From: Roseateles chitinivorans
GTDB lineage: Bacteria; Pseudomonadota; Gammaproteobacteria; Burkholderiales; Burkholderiaceae_C
Reading direction: 5' to 3'
NCBI RefSeq assembly: GCF_002761755.1
Contig: NZ_PEOG01000016.1
Location: 1 to 64,000, forward strand
Length of the DNA stretch: 64,000 bases
Position numbers and translations under genes: made by a program. Below, in pieces: positions 45,058 to 52,519 of the stretch. Position 1 is the first letter of the stretch, and every line of letters begins with the position of its first letter. The notes under the pieces were generated by a model, which saw nothing but the letters and a program-made list of their open reading frames with translations, was not told where the DNA came from and searched no databases.

Positions 45058-45944
45058 TTCATGCTCCGCAGGTCGAGCTTGAGCACCTTGGCGGTGTCGC
45101 GGACCACGTCGTAGGCGGCGTCGCTGGTCGGCTGGAAGCCGTTGAGCACGCCCTGGTCGCCCCACTTCACCTCCTTGAGATTGGCCAGCGCCCGGGCGAG
45201 CTTCTCCTTGAGCGCCGGGTCGAGGTCCTTGCGCCAGACCATCGGCGATTCGGGAATCGGCCTGGAGGACCACAGCACGACGAAGTCGTCCGGCTTGACC
45301 GTCCCCTTGGCGACGGCGCTGTTGAAGATGCGGTCCGCGACGGCGGCCGCGTCGACCTTCCTGTTGGCGACCGCCAGGATGCTGGCGTCGTGGGAGCCCG
45401 AGAACACGACGCGACCGAAGTAGGCGTCCGGGTCCAGCCCGGTCTGCCGCAGCCCCGCCTTGGGGAACAGATGGCCGGAGGCGGAGCTCGGATCGACGAA
45501 GGCGAAGTTGCGGCCCTTGAGTTCGGCGACGCTGCGCAGGCCGCTGTCCCTGCGGGCGAGGATGAGGCTCCGGTAGGCGCTCTGGCCGGTCTTCTTCGTC
45601 ACGGCGACGGAGAAGGCCTCGACCTCGGCCACCGAACTCGCCAGCACATAGGAGAACGGACCGAGGTAGGCCACGTCCAGCTTCTTCGCGCGCAGCGCCT
45701 CGATGACGCCGTTGTAGTCCGTGGCGACGAAGGGCTTCACCGGCATGCCCAGCTGCTGCTGCAACGCGTCCAACACTTGGCGGCTGGACTCGATCATGGC
45801 CTGGGCGTCCTCGGCCGGGATCAGGCCGATGGTCAGCGCCTGCGGCTGGGCCGACGCCTGCTGCGGCAGGCCCGCGAAGACGGTCAGGGCCAGGGCGGCG
45901 CCCAGCGCGGTGCGGCGCGCGGCGGAGAAGCGGGGATGGGACAT
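45054..45944 (-). CDS. phnD: Phosphonate ABC transporter substrate-binding protein
   Basis: 296 residues with a signal peptide ending QASAQ. PhnD hallmarks are LTIGLIPAEDAQAMI, VKPFVATDYNGVIEALRAKKLDVAYLGPFSYVLA and the phosphonate-binding FVDPSSASGHLFP. It captures phosphonates in the periplasm. It is the first gene of a five-gene operon (phnD-phnC-phnE-dehydrogenase-phnX) with stop/start overlaps at most joints. Confidence 0.94.
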   Translation of the reverse strand: MSHPRFSAARRTALGAALALTVFAGLPQQASAQPQALTIGLIPAEDAQAMIESSRQVLDALQQQLGMPVKPFVATDYNGVIEALRAKKLDVAYLGPFSYVLASSVAEVEAFSVAVTKKTGQSAYRSLILARRDSGLRSVAELKGRNFAFVDPSSASGHLFPKAGLRQTGLDPDAYFGRVVFSGSHDASILAVANRKVDAAAVADRIFNSAVAKGTVKPDDFVVLWSSRPIPESPMVWRKDLDPALKEKLARALANLKEVKWGDQGVLNGFQPTSDAAYDVVRDTAKVLKLDLRSMK

Positions 45945-46040
45945 GGCGGCATCCAGGAGTGGTGAGCGGATGCCGGCACTCTATGAATCGCACATGACAG
46001 CAGATCCATCGATCCCATACTGATTTCTCGACCAAACCAT

Positions 46041-46055
46041 TCATGTGACCTATGA
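46041..46055. promoter_or_regulatory. Candidate LysR site upstream of phnD
   Basis: TCATGTGACCTATGA has 4-base inverted ends (TCAT/ATGA), about 100 bp upstream of phnD. Its core TCATGTGACC is echoed as TCACGTGACC at 47432-47441 in the intergenic region before the LysR gene. Confidence 0.4.
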
Positions 46056-46088
46056 GCGGACCGGTCGGCCTCGTCGGGCGGTGCCGGC

Positions 46089-46109
46089 CGGAGGGGGCGT
46101 GCCCCTCCG
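46089..46109 (-). terminator. Possible terminator of the secreted phosphatase gene
   Basis: CGGAGGGG (46089-46096) pairs with CCCCTCCG (46102-46109) around a 5-base loop, 20 bp past the stop of the minus-strand gene. It lacks a T-run, so termination would be inefficient or Rho-assisted. Confidence 0.35.
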
Positions 46110-46128
46110 CTGATTGGTCAGCTTGCCT

Positions 46129-47382
46129 TCAGCGGGCGCCGCAGGCGGGGTGCTTGCTGCCCGCCGTGTCGTTGACCAAGCCGAGGAAGTCCAGCACGTG
46201 AGGCGTCAGTGCCCCGGTCTGCGGGAGCGCCGTGCCGGTCAGGTCGCCCTGGCAATAGGGCGGCTTGGTGGGGTTGCGGTAGCGGTTCGTCAGCACCAGC
46301 GCCGCATCACGCTCCCCGGCGCTCTGGCCGCCATGGCCGCTGCCGGTGCCGCCATGGTCGGAGACGACGACGATCAGCCACTCCTCCTGCGCATAGGTCG
46401 GCCGCGCCACGAGCCCGTCCAGCACCTGCTGGATCTGCGCATCCTCGCCAACGATCTTCGACTGGTAGTACGCGTTGTACGGGTCGTAGCTGGCGGCGTG
46501 GATGTCGACGTTGTGCAGGTAATAGAAGATCACGGTCGGCGGATTCGTCCAGGACAGCCAGCCCTTGACCGCATCCGTCGCCTGCTGCGAGTTCTTCGCG
46601 GCGTTGGCCACGACGAAGTCCGCCCCCGCGGGCTTGAGGTTGCCGGTGATGTTGGCCCAGTCGCCGACCACCGCGACCGTGGCGGTCGGGTAAACCTGCT
46701 TGATGCGGTCGAACACATGCGGCTTGCGCAGCGGCAGGCTCGCGTCGTTGCTGGTGACGCCGTGCTGGTCCGCCCAGTAGCCAGTGAACAGCGTGCCCCA
46801 GCCCGGGCCGCTGTAGGTGGACTGCGAACCGCCGGCCAGCACGTTGCCGTGGAAAGCGCCGACCGCGGCGAGCTGGCTCAGCGCCGGCGTGGTCGCGCAA
46901 CCGGCGCAGAACAGCGCGTCGCCCCGCAGGCCGTCGATGCCGATCACCAACACATGGCGCCGGCCGTAGGGGCCCACGATCGGGTTGGGCACGCCCGGGC
47001 CCGGGTTCAGCGCGTAATGGTCATAGGGGTTACCGGCGTAGTCGGTCTTGAGCCCGCCCACATCGGCGGCGCGCTTGTCGCTGAGGTCGCACTGCTGCGA
47101 GGCCTTGTAGTAGTCGAAGCTCACGCACCAGGACTTGCGCGCGTCGGCGAGGCAGGCCGTGGCGCAGGCTTCCGGCGAGACGCCGTTCAGGTGCTCGCGG
47201 TTGTAGCCGGAGATCGCGGCATTGAGCGTGCGGGTGAACGAGGCCAGCGGGCTCGGGGCCGATTGCGCCGGCGCGGGCAGCGGGGCCATGGCGATCAGCG
47301 CCGCGATCGACGCGTTGAACAGGGCGGTGGAGGAGACGGGCAGGCGATGCGCCAGCGGGCGTGGGAAACGGGTCCGGGTCAT
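46129..47382 (-). CDS. Secreted alkaline-phosphatase-superfamily protein with PAN/Apple-like domain
   Basis: 417 residues from the ATG at 47382, with GGAG upstream. A signal peptide ends near APAQS. Residues 45-105 hold regularly spaced Cys (SPEACATACLADARKSWCVSFDYY, then QCDLSDK), like a PAN/Apple module. The C-terminal 270 residues resemble type I phosphodiesterases: first metal Asp in IGIDGLRGDA, a probable catalytic Thr in QSTYSGPGWG, and late SDHGGTGSGHGG with metal Asp and His. It may release phosphate or a phosphonate outside the cell. It neighbours the phn operon and is divergent from the LysR gene. The substrate is unknown. Confidence 0.75.
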   Translation of the reverse strand: MTRTRFPRPLAHRLPVSSTALFNASIAALIAMAPLPAPAQSAPSPLASFTRTLNAAISGYNREHLNGVSPEACATACLADARKSWCVSFDYYKASQQCDLSDKRAADVGGLKTDYAGNPYDHYALNPGPGVPNPIVGPYGRRHVLVIGIDGLRGDALFCAGCATTPALSQLAAVGAFHGNVLAGGSQSTYSGPGWGTLFTGYWADQHGVTSNDASLPLRKPHVFDRIKQVYPTATVAVVGDWANITGNLKPAGADFVVANAAKNSQQATDAVKGWLSWTNPPTVIFYYLHNVDIHAASYDPYNAYYQSKIVGEDAQIQQVLDGLVARPTYAQEEWLIVVVSDHGGTGSGHGGQSAGERDAALVLTNRYRNPTKPPYCQGDLTGTALPQTGALTPHVLDFLGLVNDTAGSKHPACGAR

Positions 47383-47430
47383 GGGCACTCCAGGTCGGGT
47401 TGAGGGGAACTGCCCACGCAGCCTAGGAAC

Positions 47431-47441
47431 GTCACGTGACC
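47431..47441. promoter_or_regulatory. Palindrome in the phosphatase-LysR intergenic region
   Basis: GTCACGTGAC is a perfect 10-bp palindrome in the 115-bp gap between the divergent genes. The overlapping TCACGTGACC matches the motif upstream of phnD in nine of ten bases. It is a candidate binding site for the adjacent LysR protein. Confidence 0.4.
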
Positions 47442-47497
47442 GTCACTCGATCGAATCAATATGGCCGACCGCAAGAAATCATCAAGAGCGTCTATAC

Positions 47498-48364
47498 ATG
47501 TCCGCCGCCAAGCTCCGCGCCTTCCTCGCCGTCGCCCGTCACGGCAGCTTCAGCGCGGCGGCGCGCGCGCTCGGGCTCTCGCAGCCGACGCTGACGACCC
47601 AGGTCCAGGGCCTGGAGCGGCAGCACAAGGTCGAGCTCTTCCATCGCCGCGGTCATCGCATCGAACTCACCAGCGTCGGCCATCAGCTGCTGCCGATCGC
47701 GCGGCAGCTGGCCGCGCTCGAGGTCGAGGCCTACAACCTGCTGCACGACTGCGGCGAACTCACTCGCGGGCAGCTCAAGCTCGGCGCGGTCGGCCCCTTC
47801 CACGTCATCGAGATGGTCGATGCCTACCGCCAGCGCTATCCGAAGGTGGACGTCTCGATCCGGCTGGGCAATTCGGCGCAGGTCTTCGGCGACCTGGAGA
47901 ACTATGTGATCGACGTCGGCGTGCTGGCGCGCTTCCATGACGCACCCGGCTTCGAGACCATGGCCTACGCACGGCACGCGATCATCCTCTTCGTCCATCT
48001 CGACCATCCCTTCGCCGCTCGGGAGAGCGTGTCGCTGCGGGAGCTCGCCGAGCAGCCGCTGCTGCAGCGGGAGGCGGGATCGAGCACCCGCCGCGCGCTG
48101 GAATCGGCGCTGCGCCAGGCGGGCATCACGCCGCGCGTCGCGATGGAGATCGGCAGCCGCGAGGCGCTGCGCGAGGCGGCTGCGCGTGGCATCGGCATCG
48201 GCGTCGTGTCCGAGGCGGAGTTCATCCCCGACGCGCGCTTCCGCCCGGTGCGCATCCAGGGCGACCCTGCCTTCACCGAGACGCATCTGTACTGCCTGAA
48301 GGAGCGCCGCGACAGCCTGCTGCTCGGCTCCTTCTTCGAGGTGGCGCACAGCCTGCGGCGCTGA
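47498..48364 (+). CDS. LysR-family regulator beside the phosphonate genes
   Basis: 288 residues from the ATG at 47498. The helix-turn-helix is standard: LRAFLAVARHGSFSAAARALGLSQPTLTTQVQGLE. The C-terminal effector domain follows. LysR-type regulators commonly sit beside aminoethylphosphonate catabolism genes. It is divergent from the secreted phosphatase gene and about 1.5 kb from phnD. Shared upstream motifs hint that it controls both. Confidence 0.88.
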   Translation: MSAAKLRAFLAVARHGSFSAAARALGLSQPTLTTQVQGLERQHKVELFHRRGHRIELTSVGHQLLPIARQLAALEVEAYNLLHDCGELTRGQLKLGAVGPFHVIEMVDAYRQRYPKVDVSIRLGNSAQVFGDLENYVIDVGVLARFHDAPGFETMAYARHAIILFVHLDHPFAARESVSLRELAEQPLLQREAGSSTRRALESALRQAGITPRVAMEIGSREALREAAARGIGIGVVSEAEFIPDARFRPVRIQGDPAFTETHLYCLKERRDSLLLGSFFEVAHSLRR

Positions 48365-48411
48365 GGCATCGACAGCCCGCGGCCAGACACCGGACAGGTT
48401 TCTGAAGGCCG

Positions 48412-48428
48412 CCGCAGGCATCCTGCGG
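48412..48428 (+). terminator. Hairpin after the LysR gene
   Basis: CCGCAGG (48412-48418) pairs with CCTGCGG (48422-48428) around CAT. It lies between the LysR stop and the ABC permease start and has no T-run, so its role as a terminator is tentative. Confidence 0.35.
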
Positions 48429-48494
48429 ACCTTCGCGCGGGGGGCCCCAGGGGGTCGTCTGTTCCCTGGAATCCATGTAGAGAAGAGAGCGCGC

Positions 48495-50222
48495 ATGGAC
48501 CGCCGCCAATTCTTCCCCCGCCCCGTGGTCGAGGCGGGCACCAATCGCTGGGACTGGGCGCTGCTGCCGCTGGTGCTGGGCCTGCTCGTGCTGCTGGCCT
48601 ACGGCGCGGCGCAGATGGCGCGTCCGTTCGCGCTGGGCGATCCGCTGCCCTTGTCGCTGGACCCGTCCCACCTGCCCTACTACCTGCTGCGCACCAACCT
48701 GCGGATGCTGGCCGCGATGGTGCTGGCGCTGCTGTTCAGCGCGGTCTTCGCGGTGCTGGCGGCCAAGGTGCGCGCCGCCGAGAAGGTGCTGGTGCCGATG
48801 CTGGACATCCTCCAGTCCATCCCCATCCTGGGCTTCCTGTCGATCACGGTGACCGGCTTCATCGCGCTGTTCCCCGGCAACCTGCTGGGCGTCGAGTGCG
48901 CGGCGATCTTCGCGATCTTCACCTCGCAGGCCTGGAACATGGCCTTCAGCCTGTACCAGTCGCTGCGCACCGTGCCGTCGGAACTGGACGAGGCGGCGCG
49001 GGTGTTCCAGCTTTCGGGCTGGCAGCGCTTCTGGCGGCTGGAGCTGCCCTACGCGATGCCCGGGCTGCTCTGGAACATGATGATGTCGATGTCCGGCGGC
49101 TGGTTCTTCGTCGTCGCGTCGGAGGCCATCTCGGTGTCCGACCAGAGCATCAAGCTGCCCGGCGTGGGCTCCTACATCGCGATGGCGATCGAGGCGCGCG
49201 ACCTCGGCGCGATCGGCTGGGCGATCGTGGCGATGCTCGTGGGCATCGTGCTCTACGACCAGCTGGTGTTCCGGCCGCTGGTGGCCTGGGCGGACAAGTT
49301 CCGCTTCGAGGACAGCGGCACCGACACCGCGCCCAGCTCCTGGATGCTGAACTGGCTGCGCCGCACCGCGTTCACGCGCCGTGCCGCGGCATGGCTGGTG
49401 GACCAGCTCGAAGGCAGCCTGATCTGGTTCCGCCGGCACCACGACGGCACCTCGATCCGCGCGCGCCCGCGCATCGCCGTCGCCGCCTGGCAGCGCGCCT
49501 GGGATGCGACGCTGGCCGCCGCGGTGATGGTGGCGCTGTACCAGCTGGTGCGCTTCATCCATGCCGAGGTCGGCTGGTCCGAGGCCGGCCATGTGCTCGG
49601 CCTGGGCGTGCTGACGCTGGTGCGGGTGCTGGTGCTGATCGCGCTGGCGGCGCTGGTGTGGGTCCCGGTCGGCATCTGGATCGGGATGAATCCCCGCTGG
49701 TCCGGTCGCCTGCAGGCGGTGGCGCAATTCCTGGCCGCCTTCCCCGCCAACCTGCTGTTCCCGGTGGTCGTGGTGCTGATCGTGCGCTGGAAGCTCGATC
49801 CGGATGTGTGGCTCTCGCCGCTGATGATCTTCGGCACGCAGTGGTACCTGCTGTTCAACGTCATCGCCGGCGCCTCCAACATCCCGGCCGAGTTGCGGCA
49901 TGCGGCGCGCAACCTCGGCCTGAGCGGCTGGCTGAAATGGCGCCGCTACCTGCTGCCGGCGGTCTTCCCCAGCTTCGTCACCGGCGCGATCACCGCCAGC
50001 GGCGGTTCCTGGAACGCCAGCATCGTGGCCGAGTACGTGTCCTGGGGCGACACCACGCTCAAGGCGCACGGCCTGGGCAGCTACATCGCGGAGATGACCG
50101 CCAGGGGCGACTTCCCGCGGATCGCGCTCGGCATCGGCGTGATGTGCCTGTTCGTGATGGGCCTGAACCACTTCGTCTGGCGCCGCCTGTACCGGCTGGC
50201 CGAAGACCGCATGCACCTGTGA
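48495..50222 (+). CDS. ABC transporter permease, duplicated (two fused permease domains)
   Basis: 575 residues. Two copies of the BPD_transp_1 permease unit are fused, each with an EAA-type loop: ELDEAARVFQLSGWQRFWRLELPYA in the first and ELRHAARNLGLSGWLKWRRYLLPA in the second. About twelve membrane segments are expected. The family is annotated as anion (nitrate/sulfonate-like) transport, duplicated permease. One polypeptide could form the whole channel. No substrate-binding protein gene is adjacent. The ATPase gene starts 10 bases downstream. Confidence 0.88.
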   Translation: MDRRQFFPRPVVEAGTNRWDWALLPLVLGLLVLLAYGAAQMARPFALGDPLPLSLDPSHLPYYLLRTNLRMLAAMVLALLFSAVFAVLAAKVRAAEKVLVPMLDILQSIPILGFLSITVTGFIALFPGNLLGVECAAIFAIFTSQAWNMAFSLYQSLRTVPSELDEAARVFQLSGWQRFWRLELPYAMPGLLWNMMMSMSGGWFFVVASEAISVSDQSIKLPGVGSYIAMAIEARDLGAIGWAIVAMLVGIVLYDQLVFRPLVAWADKFRFEDSGTDTAPSSWMLNWLRRTAFTRRAAAWLVDQLEGSLIWFRRHHDGTSIRARPRIAVAAWQRAWDATLAAAVMVALYQLVRFIHAEVGWSEAGHVLGLGVLTLVRVLVLIALAALVWVPVGIWIGMNPRWSGRLQAVAQFLAAFPANLLFPVVVVLIVRWKLDPDVWLSPLMIFGTQWYLLFNVIAGASNIPAELRHAARNLGLSGWLKWRRYLLPAVFPSFVTGAITASGGSWNASIVAEYVSWGDTTLKAHGLGSYIAEMTARGDFPRIALGIGVMCLFVMGLNHFVWRRLYRLAEDRMHL

Positions 50223-50232
50223 GGAGCACCGC

Positions 50233-51558
50233 ATGACCGCATCCATCATCGAACTCCATGGCGTCGGCAAGCGCTTCCGCTCGGCCGACGGGCATCCGCG
50301 GCCGGTGCTCGCGGATGTGGACTTCCACCTGCGCGAGGGCGAGATCGTCGCGCTGCTGGGGCAGTCGGGCTCGGGCAAGAGCACGCTGCTGCGCATCATG
50401 GCCGGGTTGGTGCCGGCCGATGCCGGCCAGGTCCGCTATCGCGGACAACCGCTGTCGGGCCCGGCGCGCGGCATCAGCATGGTGTTCCAGTCCTTCGCCC
50501 TGTTCCCGTGGCTGACGGTGCAGCAGAACGTCGAACTCGGCCTGGAGGCGCGCGGCGTGGCCAAGGCCGAACGCGCGTCCAAGGCCGAGGCGGCGATCGC
50601 GCTGATCGGCCTGTCCGGCTTCGAGGGCGCCCTGCCGCGCGAACTGTCGGGCGGCATGCGGCAGCGCGTCGGCATCGCGCGCGCGCTGGTGACCGAGCCC
50701 GACGTGCTGCTGATGGACGAGGCCTTCTCGGCGCTGGACGTGCTGACCGGCGAGCGGCTGCGGGAGGACATCCTGGAGCTGTGGGACGGCGGGCACATGC
50801 CGACGCAGGCGATGCTGGTGGTGTCGCACAACATCGAGGAGGCCGTCATGATGGCCGACCGCGTGCTGATCTTCGCCAGCGATCCGGGGCGCATCCGCTG
50901 CCAGCTGTCGGTGCAGCTGACGCGGCCGCGCGATCCCGAGAGCGCCGACGTGCGCGCGCTGATCGACGAGGTCTACGCGCTGATGACCGCCGGCGCGGCA
51001 CGTCCGGTGCGCGCGGCCGGCGCGGTCGATGCGACCACCACCCCGGCGCCGCTGGCCGAGCGCCTGCCCGCCGCCGACGTGGCGCGCATGGATGGCCTGC
51101 TGGAGCTGCTCGCCGATCCGCCCTTCGACGGCCGCGCGGACCTGCCGCAGCTCTGCGAGGAGGCCGGGCTGCCGGACGCGGAGCTGCTGCCGGTGGCACA
51201 CGCGCTGGCGCTGCTGGGGCTGGCGCAGCTCGACAGCGGGGACCTGCAGCTCACGTCGCTGGGCCGGCGCTACGTCGAGGGCTCGCATGGCCTGCGGCGC
51301 GATCTCTTCGGCCAGCAACTGGTCACCCATGTGCCGCTGATCGCGCATATCCGCCACAGCCTGGAGCAGGAGCCCAGCGGCGAGATGCCCGACAAGCCGG
51401 TGCTGCGGCTGCTGAGCGAGCACCTGGACGACACCGAGGCCAGTGCCGTGCTCCAGACGGCGGTGACCTGGGCGCGGCATGGCGAGGTGTTCGAGTACGA
51501 CTACAACACCGGCGCGCTGCGCCTGCCGACCGGCGACGAGGAGACCGCCCCGCGATGA
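50233..51558 (+). CDS. ABC transporter ATP-binding protein with AAA-associated C-terminal domain
   Basis: 441 residues. The ABC domain (about 1-265) has Walker A GQSGSGKST at 43-51, signature LSGGMRQR, Walker B VLLMDEAFSALD and switch His in LVVSHNIEE. The last 150 residues match the AAA_assoc_C domain (LLELLADPPFDGRADLPQLCEEAGL, then LDDTEASAVLQTAVTWARHGEVFEYD). This build is typical of partners of duplicated permeases. The C-terminal domain may sense or regulate; its ligand is unknown. Confidence 0.9.
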   Translation: MTASIIELHGVGKRFRSADGHPRPVLADVDFHLREGEIVALLGQSGSGKSTLLRIMAGLVPADAGQVRYRGQPLSGPARGISMVFQSFALFPWLTVQQNVELGLEARGVAKAERASKAEAAIALIGLSGFEGALPRELSGGMRQRVGIARALVTEPDVLLMDEAFSALDVLTGERLREDILELWDGGHMPTQAMLVVSHNIEEAVMMADRVLIFASDPGRIRCQLSVQLTRPRDPESADVRALIDEVYALMTAGAARPVRAAGAVDATTTPAPLAERLPAADVARMDGLLELLADPPFDGRADLPQLCEEAGLPDAELLPVAHALALLGLAQLDSGDLQLTSLGRRYVEGSHGLRRDLFGQQLVTHVPLIAHIRHSLEQEPSGEMPDKPVLRLLSEHLDDTEASAVLQTAVTWARHGEVFEYDYNTGALRLPTGDEETAPR

Positions 51559-51610
51559 GCACCCGACGGGCTGGGTAGAGTCGGGGCTCCGCGACTGCGA
51601 GCTCCGCCCG

Positions 51611-52456
51611 ATGAAGCGCACCGCCCGCCCCCGTTGGAAGTCCCTGGCTGTCGACCGCCTGCTGCGCTATGCGCTGCGGCACTGGCACGCCGACGCCGGC
51701 TGGCGCGCGATCGAGGCGCTGCAGCGGCGCGGATCGCCCGCGCTGCTGGCGCGGGTCATCGCGCTGTGCGCCAGCCCGAGTGCCCGGCGACGGGCCGTGG
51801 GCGTGTCGATCGCGGCGCAGCTCAGCCACCGCGCCCAGGGCGGGTTCGCCTTGTTGGCCGAGGAGGAAACGCAGCGCCTGCTGCTGCGCGGCCTGGCGGA
51901 TCCGCATCACGATGTCGTCCGCGCGGCGGTGGGCGGGCTCGGCCTGCGGCCGCACGGGGCCAGCGTCGAGGCACTGCTGCGACTGGCCTCGCATCCGGAC
52001 GCGAGGATGCGCTGGCAGGTCGCGGTGGCGCTGGGCTCCTACGAGGAGCCGGAGACGATCGAGGGGCTCATCCGGCTGAGCGCCGACCCGTGGGACGAGG
52101 TGCGCGACTGGGCCACCTTCGGCCTGGGCACGCTGCGGATGGAGGACACGCCGGCGATCCGCGCGGCGCTGCGTCGCAACCTCGACGATGCCGACCCGGA
52201 TGTCCGCGGCGAGGCGCTGGTCGGACTGGCGCGGCGACGGGACGAGGGCATCGTCGACCTGTTAATGGAGCGGCTCACGCCGGACTGCCATGTGTATGAG
52301 CTGGACGCGGCGGAAGCGCTCGGGGAACCGTGTTTGGCAGCTCGCCTTCGTCTCATCGAGGAGGCCAGCCGGGAAAGCGCGGCGAACTCCTACTGGTTCT
52401 CAAGACTGCGAGCCGCGATCGAGGCCTGCAGTGCATCGAAACCGATCGCCGCTTAG
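51611..52456 (+). CDS. HEAT-repeat protein
   Basis: 281 residues from the ATG at 51611. At least five HEAT-like helical pairs are visible, e.g. LADPHHDVVRAAVGGLG, ASHPDARMRWQVAVALG, SADPWDEVRDWATFGLG and DDADPDVRGEALVGLARR. No signal peptide or membrane segment, so it should be a cytoplasmic scaffold. It lies 52 bp after the ABC ATPase gene on the same strand; whether it works with the transporter is unknown. Confidence 0.85.
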   Translation: MKRTARPRWKSLAVDRLLRYALRHWHADAGWRAIEALQRRGSPALLARVIALCASPSARRRAVGVSIAAQLSHRAQGGFALLAEEETQRLLLRGLADPHHDVVRAAVGGLGLRPHGASVEALLRLASHPDARMRWQVAVALGSYEEPETIEGLIRLSADPWDEVRDWATFGLGTLRMEDTPAIRAALRRNLDDADPDVRGEALVGLARRRDEGIVDLLMERLTPDCHVYELDAAEALGEPCLAARLRLIEEASRESAANSYWFSRLRAAIEACSASKPIAA

Positions 52457-52482
52457 TCTTTTGGAAAGAATTTTGGCTTTCT

Positions 52483-52513
52483 CTAGCAAAATATTCGATC
52501 CGCTAGCGAAATA
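52483..52513. promoter_or_regulatory. Direct repeats upstream of the Fic gene
   Basis: CTAGCAAAATA (52483-52493) and CTAGCGAAATA (52503-52513) differ at one base and are spaced 20 bp apart, about two helical turns. They lie in an AT-rich patch directly before the Fic start, fitting a regulator site or a promoter. Confidence 0.45.
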
Positions 52514-52519
52514 GGCGCC

